Below, in pieces: positions 45,367 to 63,586 of a DNA stretch of 64,000 bases; positions within the stretch are counted from its first letter, which is position 1; each line of letters opens with the position of its first letter. The stretch lies in assembly GCA_963693365.1 (NCBI GenBank), contig CAVNZM010000016.1, positions 7,440,001 through 7,504,000 of the forward strand, in the 5' to 3' direction. A model generated the notes under the pieces. It saw only the letters and a list, made by a program, of their open reading frames with translations, searched no databases and was not told the origin of the DNA. The position numbers and the translations under genes were made by a program. Source of the DNA: Amoebidium appalachense. Taxonomy: Eukaryota > Ichthyosporea.

Positions 45367-47541
45367 ATGGCAGCGGGTGGGGGGGTTGGTCTGGTGCACG
45401 CGAACATCCTCGTGTACGCGCTGGCATACTGGCTGTGCCAGCCCGTGCTGCCCTTCCTGGCCGCAGACCTGGGCGCAGACCCCGTGACCTTCGGCTACCT
45501 GCAGACTGTGTTCTCGCTCGTCCAGCTGGCAGGCGGGCCCATAGTCGGCCGCCTGTGCGACGTGAAGGTGCGCGTGTGTGTTCGTGTGTGTGCACGTGCA
45601 GCCGTGCATATGTGTGCATGCGTTGTGTTTGTGTGCGTGTGGTGACGTGCTTACAGGTGCAACTGCGCAGAGTTGCGTACACCAACAGGTACACGTGTTT
45701 CTGTGTGAGGTGTCTGCAGGCGTGCTTGTTTGCTTCTGCGTGGGTGCCTGATTGCGTACATTGCACACACGCGGCTCCCTCGCTCCCTCCCCTGCTCGCT
45801 CGATCCCTCCCTCCCTTCTCACCCTGTCCCCCCCCCCCCCCCCCCCCCCCCCCCCTCTCCCCGCCTCCCTCCCTCCCTCCCTCCCTCCCTCCCTCCCTCT
45901 CTCTCATCCTCCCCCCTCCCTCCTTCCCTCCCTAGTCCCTCCCTCCCTCTGTCTATTCTCACACACACACACTTTCTCTCTTCCTCCCCCCCCCCCCCCC
46001 CCTCCCTCCCCCCTCCCCCCTCTTTCCCTCCCCCTCCCCCTCCCTCTCCCCGCCCCCCTCTCCCTCCCCCTCCCCCTCTCGCTTTCCCTCTCTCTGCCTC
46101 TCCTTCTTTCTCTCCCTCTCCCTCCCCTCCCCCCCCTCCCCCTCCCCTCCCCCCCTTCCCCCCTCTCCTCTTCCCCCCCCCCCCCCCCCCTGCCCCTCTC
46201 TCTACCTCCATCTTTCCCTCCTCCCCTTCCTCCCTCCCTGCCTCCGTCTCTCTCTCCCTCCCTCTTTTCCCTTTTCCCCCGTCCCTATCTCCTTCTCTTC
46301 TTCTCTCACTCTTTCTCTCTACACCTCCCCCCCCCCCCCCCCCAAAAAAAAAAAAAAAAACTCCCCCCCCCCCCCCTCTTCTCGCACTCATCTGCACATC
46401 TCTCCCTCACCTCCCTCCTCCCCCCCTCCCCCCCCCCCCCCTCTCTGCTCCCCCTCCCGCCCCTCCCCTCATTCTCTCTTACCCGCCGTCTCTTGCTTTC
46501 CCCTCTCCCCTCTTTTCTTACTCTCTCTTTCCCTCTTTGCCCGCCTCCCCTCCCCCCCCCCCCTACTCCCCTCCCCCCCCATTTCCTTTTCCTCTTTCTG
46601 TCTCTCCCCCCCTTTGCCCCTCCCTCCACTCTAAACCCCCCCCCCCCCCCCAGGAGAGTCGTATATACGCGGGCTAAGGGGTCGAAACTCAGACGCAATT
46701 GATGACTTGGACCCTCCCTGAGGATGGGCTCTGCTTATGACGCATACTGTGCGCATGGCTATGTTGCATACTTGAATGTTTTTTGCATGTGTCCTTCGTG
46801 TATGCGTACTTCGTACCGTGTTTCGCATTCAAACCCCCCTCCCCCCGCACACACACACAAGCTCTCACTCTCGCTCCCTCTCTCTCTCACTCTCACTCTC
46901 TCTCTCACTCACACACTCTCGGCCCCTCCTGTTTCTTTCCCCCCCCACTCCTTTGGCTACCTCTCTGTACCTGTTCCTGTGTGGTTTTTGTGTGTAGACG
47001 CAACTGTTTGGAGGGGGAAGGGGGATTAAGGGAAAGTGAGAGGGTTAACTGTGTATACGGCTGTCGGGTGACGCTCATTTGCATGTTTGCGTGTGTTGTG
47101 TGTGTGAGTCACGACTACATGCACATATTCCCTGGCAATGTGTTCGTAGTTACTTGTTTGTTTCTTCTGCCGGCACCAAGACGGAACCGTTTGTAAGTGT
47201 CTGTTTTTGTGCAAGTAGATGCATTTGTCTGTGTACGTGAGCTTGTGTGTGTTTCGATGCTGCCTGTGTGTGTAACCACTTTGTGTGCAGGTCGTCTTTT
47301 GAAGCGTTGTGCGTGTTGTATACCCCTTTTACCTGCCCTGTTATTGCCCGTTTCGTCTGCAGTATGGAACTGGTATGCATGGGGCATGTAGGAAGACTAG
47401 GAGGTAGTGCTGTGTGCTGGTGGGGTGGTTGTGTGGGGGCGAGAAAGCAAGAGTGACTGAGGGAGGAGATGGGGGGAGCTACGTAGGCAGGAAAGGGCCA
47501 GCAAGACGAAAAGGGTCCATGTGTATGTTCACTAGTGCTGG

Positions 47542-47583
<42 letters not shown>

Positions 47584-48946
47584 CATGTTGGCGAGAACTT
47601 CGGAATATGGTGGGCCAGGAGGGGTGGGCCGATTCCGGTTCTGCACAGTCTATGGTGTTTGCTGAGACGATGGTGGTGGTCATGCTGGTTGTATAATGCA
47701 GGGGTGGCAGTTAGCTCAAGTAGTGCCGTGCGTGCGTGCATGTGTGCATGTTTTTGGGGAGGGGAGAGTATTTGTGCTGGGGGGGGGGGGGGGGGGGGGG
47801 GGGGGGAATAGTAATTCGAGAGACAAGGACATCTGTCCTTTTCACATTCTGCCACACATGTCCCCATTGCATACTTACACATGTTTACTTGCTGCCCCCC
47901 TGTGTGCCTACCCATCCGTGTGCTTACCACCCATCTGTGTGCAGGGTGCCCGGCTGGCGTTGGTGCTGTCACAAGGCGGGGCGTGTGCCAGCTATGTGTT
48001 GCTGGGCCGGGCCAGCAGTGTGCCGTGGCTGTTTGCCAGCCAGGCCCCCACACTGCTGATGCACGCCATGCATGCAGCCCAGGCCGCCATCACCGTGCTG
48101 GCCAGCGACAGTATCCGTGCGGCGGCGCTTGGCCGGCTGAGTCTAAGCTATGGCGTGGGCATGGTGCTGGGCTCGGCCCTGGGCGGGACCCTGAGCGTGC
48201 AGCTGGGCCACTCTGCCGTGGCCTATCTGGCCGGCCTGCTGTCGGCCCTGGCCGTGGCCGGGGACCTGCTGCTGTTGCCCGACCTGCGCAGCGCCCAGCC
48301 GGCAGGCAGGCGGGAGGAGGGCCTGCAGCTGGGCGCCATTGTGCAGCTGCTGCGGTCGGGCGACGTGGGGCGGCTGGTGGGGGCGCAGCTGCTGCTGGGG
48401 CTGGGCCTGAGTGTCTACAGTAAGACCCTACCCGTGGCCCTGCAGACGGCATACGGCCTGGATGCCCAGACCATAGGCCGCCTGATGAGTGCCGGCGCCG
48501 TGGTGGGGGTGGTGGCCAACAGTGTGCTGGTGGGCTGGGCCACGCAGACATATGGCGAGGGCCCCACAGCACTAGGGGCCACATGCCTGCTGGCAGCCTG
48601 CCTGGGCTGCCTGGGGTCGGTGCAGGGTCTGGGCGGGGTGCTGGGGCTGACGCTGGGCATCAGCGGGGCCAGCAGTGTCGTCTACACGGTCTACACCAGC
48701 CGCATGGCCGCAGCGGCAACAGGCAGCCAGGCAGGCACAAGCATAGGCCTGGCCCACGCCACACGCACACTGTGTGGGGTGGTCGGGCCTACCCTGGGGG
48801 GGTATGTTCTCACTTATGCCGGCGTGGGGGGGGTTGGTGCGCTGGCATCGGCATGTTGTTTGGCCACGGTGGCTTTGGAGCACGTGCTGGGACAGGACAG
48901 GCCCATCAAGAGGAAACTGAGTGACGGACAGGTTGGGAGTGACTAG
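45367..48946 (+). CDS. SLC22A18: Major facilitator transporter, SLC22A18 type, complete, two exons
   Basis: Polytopic membrane transporter; animal SLC22A18 is an organic-cation/proton antiporter-like member whose substrate is poorly defined. Exons 45367-45567 and 47945-48946 join in phase 0 and give 400 residues, the family's usual length. The best family marks are FGYLQTVFSLVQLAGGPIVG (43-61), the MFS motif-A loop GRLCDVKGARLALVLS spanning the intron, LMHAMHAAQAAITVL, and RAAALGRLSLSYGVGMVLGS LLGGTL-like sequence (ALGGTLSV here). About twelve hydrophobic segments can be drawn. The second exon is a single 1-kb GC-rich block, while the intron (2.4 kb) is filled with pyrimidine tracts, a family C repeat, a T-run and a G-run. 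The C-terminus (RPIKRKLSDGQVGSD) is short and basic then polar. Confidence 0.95.
45770..46650 (+). repeat. 880-bp pyrimidine tract, SLC22A18-like intron
   Basis: C and T only for long stretches, with CCCT tetramers, C-runs and one CACACACACA interruption near 45960; a C(n)A(n) composite sits at 46326-46358. It is the longest one-sided purine/pyrimidine region of the window and would allow triplex formation. Confidence 0.9.
46653..46833 (-). repeat. Dispersed repeat family C, copy 3
   Basis: On the minus strand it reads from a G-run into TTTGAATGCGAAACACGG, then GCAGAGCCCATCCTCAGGG and GAGTTTCGACCCC, the same order as at 15710-15865. Diverged but continuous over about 160 bp. Confidence 0.75.
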
Positions 48947-49254
48947 TAAACTGCAAGGTTGGTGCAAATGACATGTACTGCATCTTCCTGTCTGATGTAT
49001 ATAACACTGCCGTCTAGCTGCATTATGGTTTGCACTGCCTCATATCTATCGGCTAGCGAATAGTGATATTTTTTGTATCACCTGGATCACAGCTATTTTT
49101 TTTTATTTTTTTTTGTGAATGAACTGTACAGGGGTTATTCAGATTTAATTGTATTGATGCTTAAAGATATCTAGCTATAGCGCTATATTTTTAGGGAAAA
49201 ATAAGGTTTTGGGCGCTAAGAGGGCTGGGGGAAAAATAGATAACGAAGGTGTGT

Positions 49255-49308
<54 letters not shown>

Positions 49309-50440
49309 GTCTGTGACTTCCCTGTGTACATGTTGAACATGTCAAGCAATAAATTACTAGATTCTCTATTTAGCTAGACGACGGTCATGATCAAAAAAAA
49401 ATTTTTTAAAACAACAACCCAACCACACTCTCACTGACACCCCGACACACACACACACACACATACACACACATACTCATACACACACACACGGACACAC
49501 AAAATAAACTCGTATGAGTGCAGTGGTAAGAACCGTAATTACCATGGTGGGCATTCCGATTGAGGCCATTTGTGAACGGCGCCTCATGCAGTACGGCCTC
49601 TTGGCGCGACTGCCCTGGCCATGGCTGGTTCAATCAATTTCCTCCAGATGATCGTGTCTCAATTGCAACTTCAAGGACCACCCGGACACTGCTTGTGTGC
49701 TCAGTTATTCTGGTGTTACGCAATTGACCAATTTCAGATCTATAATTGATGGGCGGCGACTCAAAAGTTGGGCTTAGATCTACTATGTAGGTCATAGTCC
49801 AAAGTCATTTAAAGTACATAAAGTCCAAAGCTTCAATAGAAAACAGGTTTTGTATGTAGAAACAAAGAGTTGGTAGAGCAAAAACCGCGTTAAGTCGATA
49901 TAAGCAACATATAACTGATAATGGGAAAAATTGTAAAGTTTACAATTTCGATGTACATGTAGGGTTACGCAATTAAACGGTTGCCGAAAGAGCCACTGAG
50001 AGGCCTCAGGTGACCCCCTTCCACCCCTGCCAGTAGTCACGCTCTGAAGACAAAAGCCAAGCGTAATGCAGCGTGGATGCACACTAAGCAAGCAATATGA
50101 TAGTCCAGGAGTGTGTTACTCATATTATGAAGTCAGTCTCAGATACACGACCTTTGACTGTTTCTCCTTATCCTTTAATTCCTTCTTGGTGTGTCACCAG
50201 GCTCCAGTCACACAGTGTCTGGCAACCGAAAGCATGCCCTTCGTTCACATTGTGTACAGATTAACAAGCGAAATATACATTTGGGGGGGCAGGGTGGAAG
50301 TGAATAAAACAATTGAATGCACCGAAAACGTGTCCAAACCATTAATCAACGCCGTGGATTAATACTCAAAGCCTGACGGGATAGGGGCTAAATGATAGTG
50401 ATTCGAGTTGATACTGTAACAAAATATTGGTCACTCCAAG
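48947..50440. other. 3' flank of the transporter gene; family A copy 3; unique sequence
   Basis: Family A copy at 49196-49248 (GGCGCTAAGAGGGCTGGGGG, then ATAGATAACGAAGG), directly followed by (GT)n and a G-run at 49250-49308. The rest is AT-balanced unique sequence without a recognised gene. GTTACGCAATT occurs at 49714 and 49965 as a spaced direct repeat. Confidence 0.5.
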
Positions 50441-50445
50441 ATGAA

Positions 50446-50671
50446 AATTCCCTCCACGGAAGGTATTAAGATTACACATCATCAATAAATGAACACGTTA
50501 TCAAAGTTACTAGTAATATCCTCTAAGAAGGTATTAGATTATTACGTCGGACTACAATTAGTCATAACATTCTCAATCTAATACCTGCTGCAGAGGGTAT
50601 TAGCTTTTGATCTCGTACTAGAATATCAAGCAAAGTGGAATATAATACCTTCCACACAGGAGGGCATTAGC
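50446..50671. repeat. Tandem array of four hairpins, spacing about 65 bp
   Basis: Each unit has an inverted repeat of the type AATA(C/T)CCTCC-loop-GGA(A/G)GGTATT: 50446 (AATTCCCTCC/GAAGGTATT), 50514 (AATATCCTC/GAAGGTATT), 50579 (AATACC/GGGTATT) and 50643 (AATACCTTCC/GGAGGGCATT). The linkers are unique and unrelated to each other. The hairpins are kept while the spacers drift. Confidence 0.65.
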
Positions 50672-50735
50672 CTTAAACGACGCATCTAAATGATGAGCAA
50701 TCTTTATCTTTGAGCATACGGTAATGATATCAGGT

Positions 50736-51087
<352 letters not shown>

Positions 51088-51340
51088 ACACACACACACA
51101 CACACGCACACACGTACACGCACACGCACACACCATACACACACCATACACACACCATGCACACACCATGCACACACACACACACACAATGTACTGCAAT
51201 TCTTCTGCATTCGTGCAATGTTGCTCTGAAACAGAAATCATCCATACATATGATGGCCATGCATGAATGCAGCAATTACCGTAAGAACAAAATATAAAAT
51301 GAACTATAGTCCACCAAAAGAGGAACCTACTGTGAAACTC

Positions 51341-51657
51341 TTACTTTCTATTAGGAATGTGATTGAATTTCGGAATAACTCGTGCTGGTGGCGGTGGCCG
51401 TGCTGTATTTTTACGGGCAGGTTTAAGCTGCAGGCTGACATTGTCGTCATATGAATAACCGAATCCCGGAATAACGCGCGCTGGTGGCGCTGGCCGTGCC
51501 ACTTTCTTACGTGCAGGTAGAAGCGGATTGCCATCGTCGTCAGATGATGCAGATCTCTTTCTGGCAGACCCTGCAGACAAGGGTGTACGACGGTCAGTGA
51601 GGTGTGAGATTCGTGTGTCACGTGTGTCACTGTTTGTGTGTGTCTGTGTGTGTGTCC

Positions 51658-51756
<99 letters not shown>

Positions 51757-52013
51757 CACTGTGTAGTTCTATGAGTGCTCAATCCTTTTGACTAGGTGTT
51801 TGGGGGAGGGAGAGGGGGGAGGGGGGAGGGGGGGATCATCACCCTAATTCAGAATCATCACCCTAATCCAGAAACTCAATTCAAGTAAACCAACGGTGAT
51901 AATATACCATGTCATTGAATGGAAATTATTTTGGCAGGTTAGACTGGTGTGAATCAAATTATGTTCGTACACATATGTGGGTTGTGGTTTCCTCCCGTGG
52001 AGGGGAACCCGGG

Positions 52014-52050
<37 letters not shown>

Positions 52051-54885
52051 GATGGAGGGAGGGGGGGGGGGGGGTTGGTTGGTGGCGTTGGTGAAAAAAA
52101 AGGGCGTTTCTTTCTTAGCGTTGGAAGGAAGGGGTTGGGGAGGAGGGGGGGCAATGACAAACTCAGTACATGATGTATTTGGTGTGTGTTCAAGGCTTGC
52201 ACACACATTGTGTTTTTCTTTTTTACGGGGGTTTTTTTTTTTTTTTTTTTTTTTTTTCCGTTCCCGTTATGTTTCTCTGATGGATTGGACGGGGAGGGGT
52301 CACCGTGGGAGAGAGGAGGGGAGGTGAGTCACCATTATTGACGTAACCATCTTTGAACTGCCCATCTTTCTTCTCCTCCTCCTCCTCCACCTCCTCCTCC
52401 TCCTTCTCCTCCTCTTCCATTTCCTCCTCTCCTTCTACTTCCTCCACCTCCTCCACCTCCTCCTCCTCCATTTCCTCCTCTCCTTCTACCTCTTCCTCCT
52501 CCTCCTCCTCCTCCTCCTCCTAGAGTCCGCTGTGACTAGGGTCGTCGTGGCGCGCTTGGGCGCTGACCCGTTTTTTTCACTGCTTTCAGTGTGTTAACTC
52601 CATGACTGAACTCCATGTCTGAACTCCATCATGACTGAACTCCATGTCTGCACCTGGCAGAGACGTGGCTTATATACCCGTGGGGCAGCAGTCTGGAATG
52701 TAATCCGGATGCCAGGTGCTAATCGGATTGGTTACTTTCATTTAGAGATCTCTGGGACCAGTGAACCAATCGTTTGCAGTCAAAACACAATTGGCAACAT
52801 TCCTCAACTATGCAGATGTGCATGTGGTGATCGAGTGTCAGCGTGTGTCTGTGTACACGGAACCAATTGTAAAGCTAACATACACATATTGTGGAGTGAG
52901 CGTAAGTCTGCACTCCAACACCCCTACCCAATTGGAGAAGTGTACACACCACTGTAGAGAAGAGAGAGTGAGTGTGGCTGCTTGCAGGGTAGACCGGGGT
53001 GTGCATTCCACTGTGGTGCGTGCCCCGCGAATGAAGTGGAATACTTGACGTTGATGTCGCAGGCTGCTGCGGATGGAGTTTGTGGAAGCGAAAGTCTCTA
53101 CTTCACGGAAATACGCTCGCGGGTGTAGGGTACAGCCTAGAAGTCGGTTTCTGGCTCCTCCGTTCAAGGCGTCGTAGGGGACGTGAAGTTAGAGGCCGCG
53201 GTGTCGTGTCTGGGCCCATAACCCTGTTGGACAGTGTGTTCATAGAAGCTAGTTCTAGTGCACGTTGTTCCTTCTGTAAGTCAGAAATGATTGCATCTTG
53301 TGAGGCCAACCTCTGCTCCAGTAGTTGGACTAGTTGCTGCAACTGTAAGTTGTCAGACATAGTGTCGTGTATGATGGGTAACTAGTCTATGTGTTTTGTG
53401 CACTGAAAACGACAGTAGAAAAGTGTAAATCAAACGTTCTGCTTCCCATGTTTGTGACATGGGAGGCACTGCTTTATATAGTCGTTGGCCACCTCATGGT
53501 GGCCTCGTGTGCACCCTGGTGGTGGGCCATGTACAGCATGGCCGAAAAGAGAGCACAATGAAAACAAGTCGTTAAAGATATAAAAGTTAACTGTGCACGT
53601 TGAGTGGCTAGTTAACTTGCACTAAAGCACACAAATAAACGTGTTTAACACACCAATTGCAGTTAAACGTAAATCTTACTTCACACAACTAAAAATATTC
53701 TGAGAATATCCGGGAATAAAGCACACTACCACTCTAAGAATAGAATCCTGTGGCAAATATAGACATGACATCATCTGAACCGGGAATATTAATTAATGAG
53801 CACAATTAGCACGTTGCTAGTGAAGCTCGTCATTGGTACAGTTTTGGCTCAAACATATAACTACCATATATGAATATGACCGTAAACAAAAGCTCTATGC
53901 ACTCGAGTGAGTGTTGAAACAATTATTCAATTGCTCAGAAACTTTCTCTAACAGACATTGCTAGCCGGGAGTACCAGTGTACTCCAACAGGGGGGGGGGG
54001 GGGAGATGGAGGAGGGGGGGGGGGGGGGGGTTGGTTGGTGGCGTTGGAGAAAAAAAAGGGCGTTTCTTTCTTAGCGTTGGAAGGAAGGGGTTGGGGAGGA
54101 GGGGGGGCAATGACAAACTCAGTACATGATGTATTTGGTGTGTGTTCAAGGCTTGCACACACATTGTGTTTTTCTTTTTTACGGGGGGTTTTTTTTTTTT
54201 TTTTTTTTTTTTCCCCTTCCCGTTATGTTTCTCTGATGGATTGGACGGGGAGGGGTCACCGTGGGAGAGAGGAGGGGAGGTGAGTCACCATTATTGACGT
54301 AACCATCTTTGAACTGCCCATCTTTCTTCTCCTCCTCCTCCTCCTCCTCCTCCTCCTCCTTCTCCTCCTCTTCCATTTCCTCCTCTCCTTCTACTTCCTC
54401 CACCTCCTCCACCTCCTCCACCTCCATTTCCTCCTCTCCTTCTACCTCTTCCTCCTCCTCCTCCTCCTCCTCCTCCTCCTCCTCCTCCTCCTCCTCCTCC
54501 TCCTCCTCCTCCTCCTCTTCCCCCTCCTCCTCTTCCCCCTCCACCTCCACCTCCTCCTCCGGTTCCTCCTCCTCATCCTCCACTTCCTTCACCTCTTCCA
54601 CCAGTCCTCCTCGTCCGACGACATGCCTGCATTGACAAAGTAACAAAAATCAGCATTTCGAGTGGCAATCCTGTAAAAATACGTAACTGCTTGTGGGGCA
54701 TGTGTGTAACCGTGACCCTTTGAGGCAAAACCCCAGATTGGAGGAAAGAGAATTTCTTATTGAACGGAAGCGTAGACCCTTGCATAAGTGTATGAATTTA
54801 GCCTAAGTATGCGGCAGCCTTTAAGTTTCTTTTGGTGTCACGGTGTGTGTGTTGAGTGTGTGTATGTGTGTGTGTGTGTGTGTGC

Positions 54886-54948
<63 letters not shown>

Positions 54949-55143
54949 CATGTGTGTGTGTGTATCTGTGACTGTGAAAGGAGACGGAGGGGGGGGGGGG
55001 GGGGGGGTGATAATGTTGGTGCTTATCTTTCGTTATAATTTGGCAAGTATTATTATTATTGGGGGGGGGGGGGGGGGGGGTCCCACCTTCCTCAGGCCGA
55101 CCGTCTGGCAGCGCATCTTCCGGCTCCTCGTCAGTTGATGATT
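51341..55143 (-). CDS. Pieces of an unrecognised gene with acidic and basic low-complexity exons
   Basis: The last exon, 51341-51570, enters in phase 1 after a good acceptor (TTGTCTGCAG), and reads SARKRSASSDDDGNPLLPAR followed by two copies of a 25-residue unit (PARKKVARP.PPARVIP and PARKNTARPPPPARVIP) and a stop. A 19-codon exon at 55087-55143 (SSTDEEPEDALPDGRPEEG) leaves in phase 1 and would fit directly. A Glu-rich exon at 54289-54626 also leaves in phase 1 (…KDGQFKDGYVNN) but its entry phase does not fit the 55087 exon, so they may be alternative, or the Glu-rich part may be an untranslated GAG repeat. The mix of acidic stretches, SSDDD/SSTDEE motifs and KRK-type basic clusters suggests a nuclear protein. 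No domain recognised; the start is not found. Confidence 0.4.
52031..52521 (-). repeat. 490-bp segmental duplication, copy 1
   Basis: Near-identical to 53999-54510: GGAGATGGAGG with G-run, TTGGTTGGTGGCGTTGG, a T-run, GATGGATTGGACGGGGAGGG, the KKDGQFKDGYVNN codons with a GTGACT donor (exon edge 52333) and the start of the Glu-coding GAG repeat. It breaks off in the GAG repeat at CTAGAGTCC, so this copy has lost its upstream acceptor and reads into a stop. Confidence 0.9.
52522..53989 (-). mobile_element. Retroelement-like insert between the two duplication copies
   Basis: On the minus strand the segment opens at 53989 with TGTTGGAGTACACTGG, a start like that of many Copia-type LTRs. It has a TATATAAAG box near 53474, and then an ATG at 53360 opening an 85-residue frame MSDNLQLQQLVQLLEQRLAS with a coiled-coil character like a gag N-terminus. 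The frame stops at 53103, and a second open stretch (53167-52838) follows out of frame. A second TGTTGGAGT is at 52920 and a second TATATAAG near 52674. No primer-binding site, protease, polymerase or matching second LTR was found. It could be a decayed solo remnant or a small host gene with its own promoter. Confidence 0.35.
53999..54510 (-). repeat. 490-bp segmental duplication, copy 2
   Basis: This copy continues past the duplicated part into the rest of the Glu-coding repeat and a splice acceptor (AATGCAG, exon edge 54626), so it is likely the original. It differs from copy 1 by a handful of substitutions and by the lengths of the homopolymers. Confidence 0.9.
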
Positions 55144-55470
55144 CTGCAGCAAGAAACGTAAACCATATTAATAAGGAGTAAACGGGGGAAGAGGAGGAGG
55201 TGGGAGGGGGGGGGGAGGGGGGGGGTGTGGTGGGGAGGAGGGGGGAGGGGGGCGAGGGGAGAGGGGGGAGTTGGGGGGGAGGTGAGGGGGAGGGACAAAA
55301 TGATGTGCCGGTGCATGCTGTGTAGGTGTGTGAATGTGTGTGTGACATGGTGTGTGCAGGTGGGGAAGGGGGATGGGTTATGGGGCGATGGGGGGATAGG
55401 GGGATGGGGTATGGGGCGATGGGGCGATGGGGGGATGGAAGGGGGGGGGGGGGGGGGGAGTAGCCAAATA
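54886..55470. repeat. (GT)n, G-runs and GGGGAT repeats
   Basis: (GT)n at about 54890-54942, G-runs at 54989-55007 and 55061-55080 just beside the 55087-55143 exon, G-rich text to 55300 and (GGGGATGGGGCGAT)n-like repeats at 55375-55437. Confidence 0.8.
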
Positions 55471-56292
55471 AAGCAATTCGAAAAAAGTGCTTGAAGGAGG
55501 TTGCAAGCTACTTTTGGGTTTTGAGACCTTTAGTGAAAATTTGTCGGTTTTTCCACATACATTTTGGGGAAATCTATTTCTTTTTTAATCAATAGAACTA
55601 GATCTTAAACTAGAAATGTGCAGGCTTTAGACCCTCTCGCTTTTGAACTAAAACAATTTTTTTTTAAGTCATATATCTCGACTCCGCTGGTGTTGCTAAA
55701 ACATGCCTGGTTTTTCGTGTTTGCATGGTGTAATGGGCCTGTAACAGGGCCAGTTACTTGAGACAGAATTGTTGTAGAATAAATTTTATTGTGAGGTCAT
55801 TCGGCTCATTGAGGCCCGGCTTTATGTTTAAAAAGGCAAAGCCAGAATAACAAACATCCCGACTTGCTTTGAAGATTTAAAGATTACACGTTCGGTGACG
55901 TATGCCTGCTGTGAATATGCCACCAGGGCCTTTGAACTTACATAACAGTAACTATGTACACGTATATGTCTTGTCTCCTGCTCAGAATCTTGACGGCCTA
56001 CATCATTACAGAATACAATTCAAAAAAGATCAACACAGCCGGCATACGCCACCGAACGGATGCTATCAGCATAATCTTTACTCACTATATCAAGTATCTT
56101 TAGAATGCAAAGTCTCATTTGTCATAACAAATTATCAGCTATTTACAATGAAAATGCCACCAGGGTCTTTGAACTTACATCACAGAACGATGCAAACGAT
56201 GCACACGTATATGTCATGTCTGCTACTCAGAATCTTGACGGTCTACATCATTACAGAATACAGTTCAAAAAAAATCAACACAGGAGAGAAAC
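55471..56292. repeat. Spacer with a 135-bp tandem duplication next to the methyltransferase stop
   Basis: Bases 55913-56050 and 56149-56287 are two copies (about 87 percent) starting GAATATGCCACCAGGGCCTT or GAAAATGCCACCAGGGTCTT and ending AAAGATCAACACAG or AAAATCAACACAG. The second copy stops five bases before the methyltransferase stop codon (56293). It is therefore the 3' untranslated region that was duplicated, or a repeat inserted there. The rest is unique AT-rich sequence. Confidence 0.8.
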
Positions 56293-63232
<6,940 letters not shown>

Positions 63233-63369
63233 CTGAAAAGAGGGAAAAGCCCTCGATTGAGCATGTGCTGAAGAACCTTAACGTAGATAATTCATGATGG
63301 CTGGTTGAATTTGGTGGGAGGGGGGTAGTTTGGGTGGGTTGGGTTGGGTTGGGTTGGGTGTGTGTGTGT

Positions 63370-63416
<47 letters not shown>

Positions 63417-63555
63417 AAACGAAGAATAACTGCAAGAGCATTGGGTGTTCTTGAAAGTTGGGCCAAGAGAAGAACAGAAGGAGGGGAAATGATGTCATCT
63501 TAATGTTCAGGTTCTTTTTTTCTTTTTTTTTTTCTTCTTGTTTTTTCTTCTTTTT

Positions 63556-63586
<31 letters not shown>

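Noticed and set aside
53995-54650. Poly-Glu protein of 155 residues as a stand-alone gene
   Set aside because: The Glu run is a (GAG)n repeat and the phases do not join it cleanly to a neighbouring exon; only part of it is carried, at low confidence, within the 51341-55143 entry.
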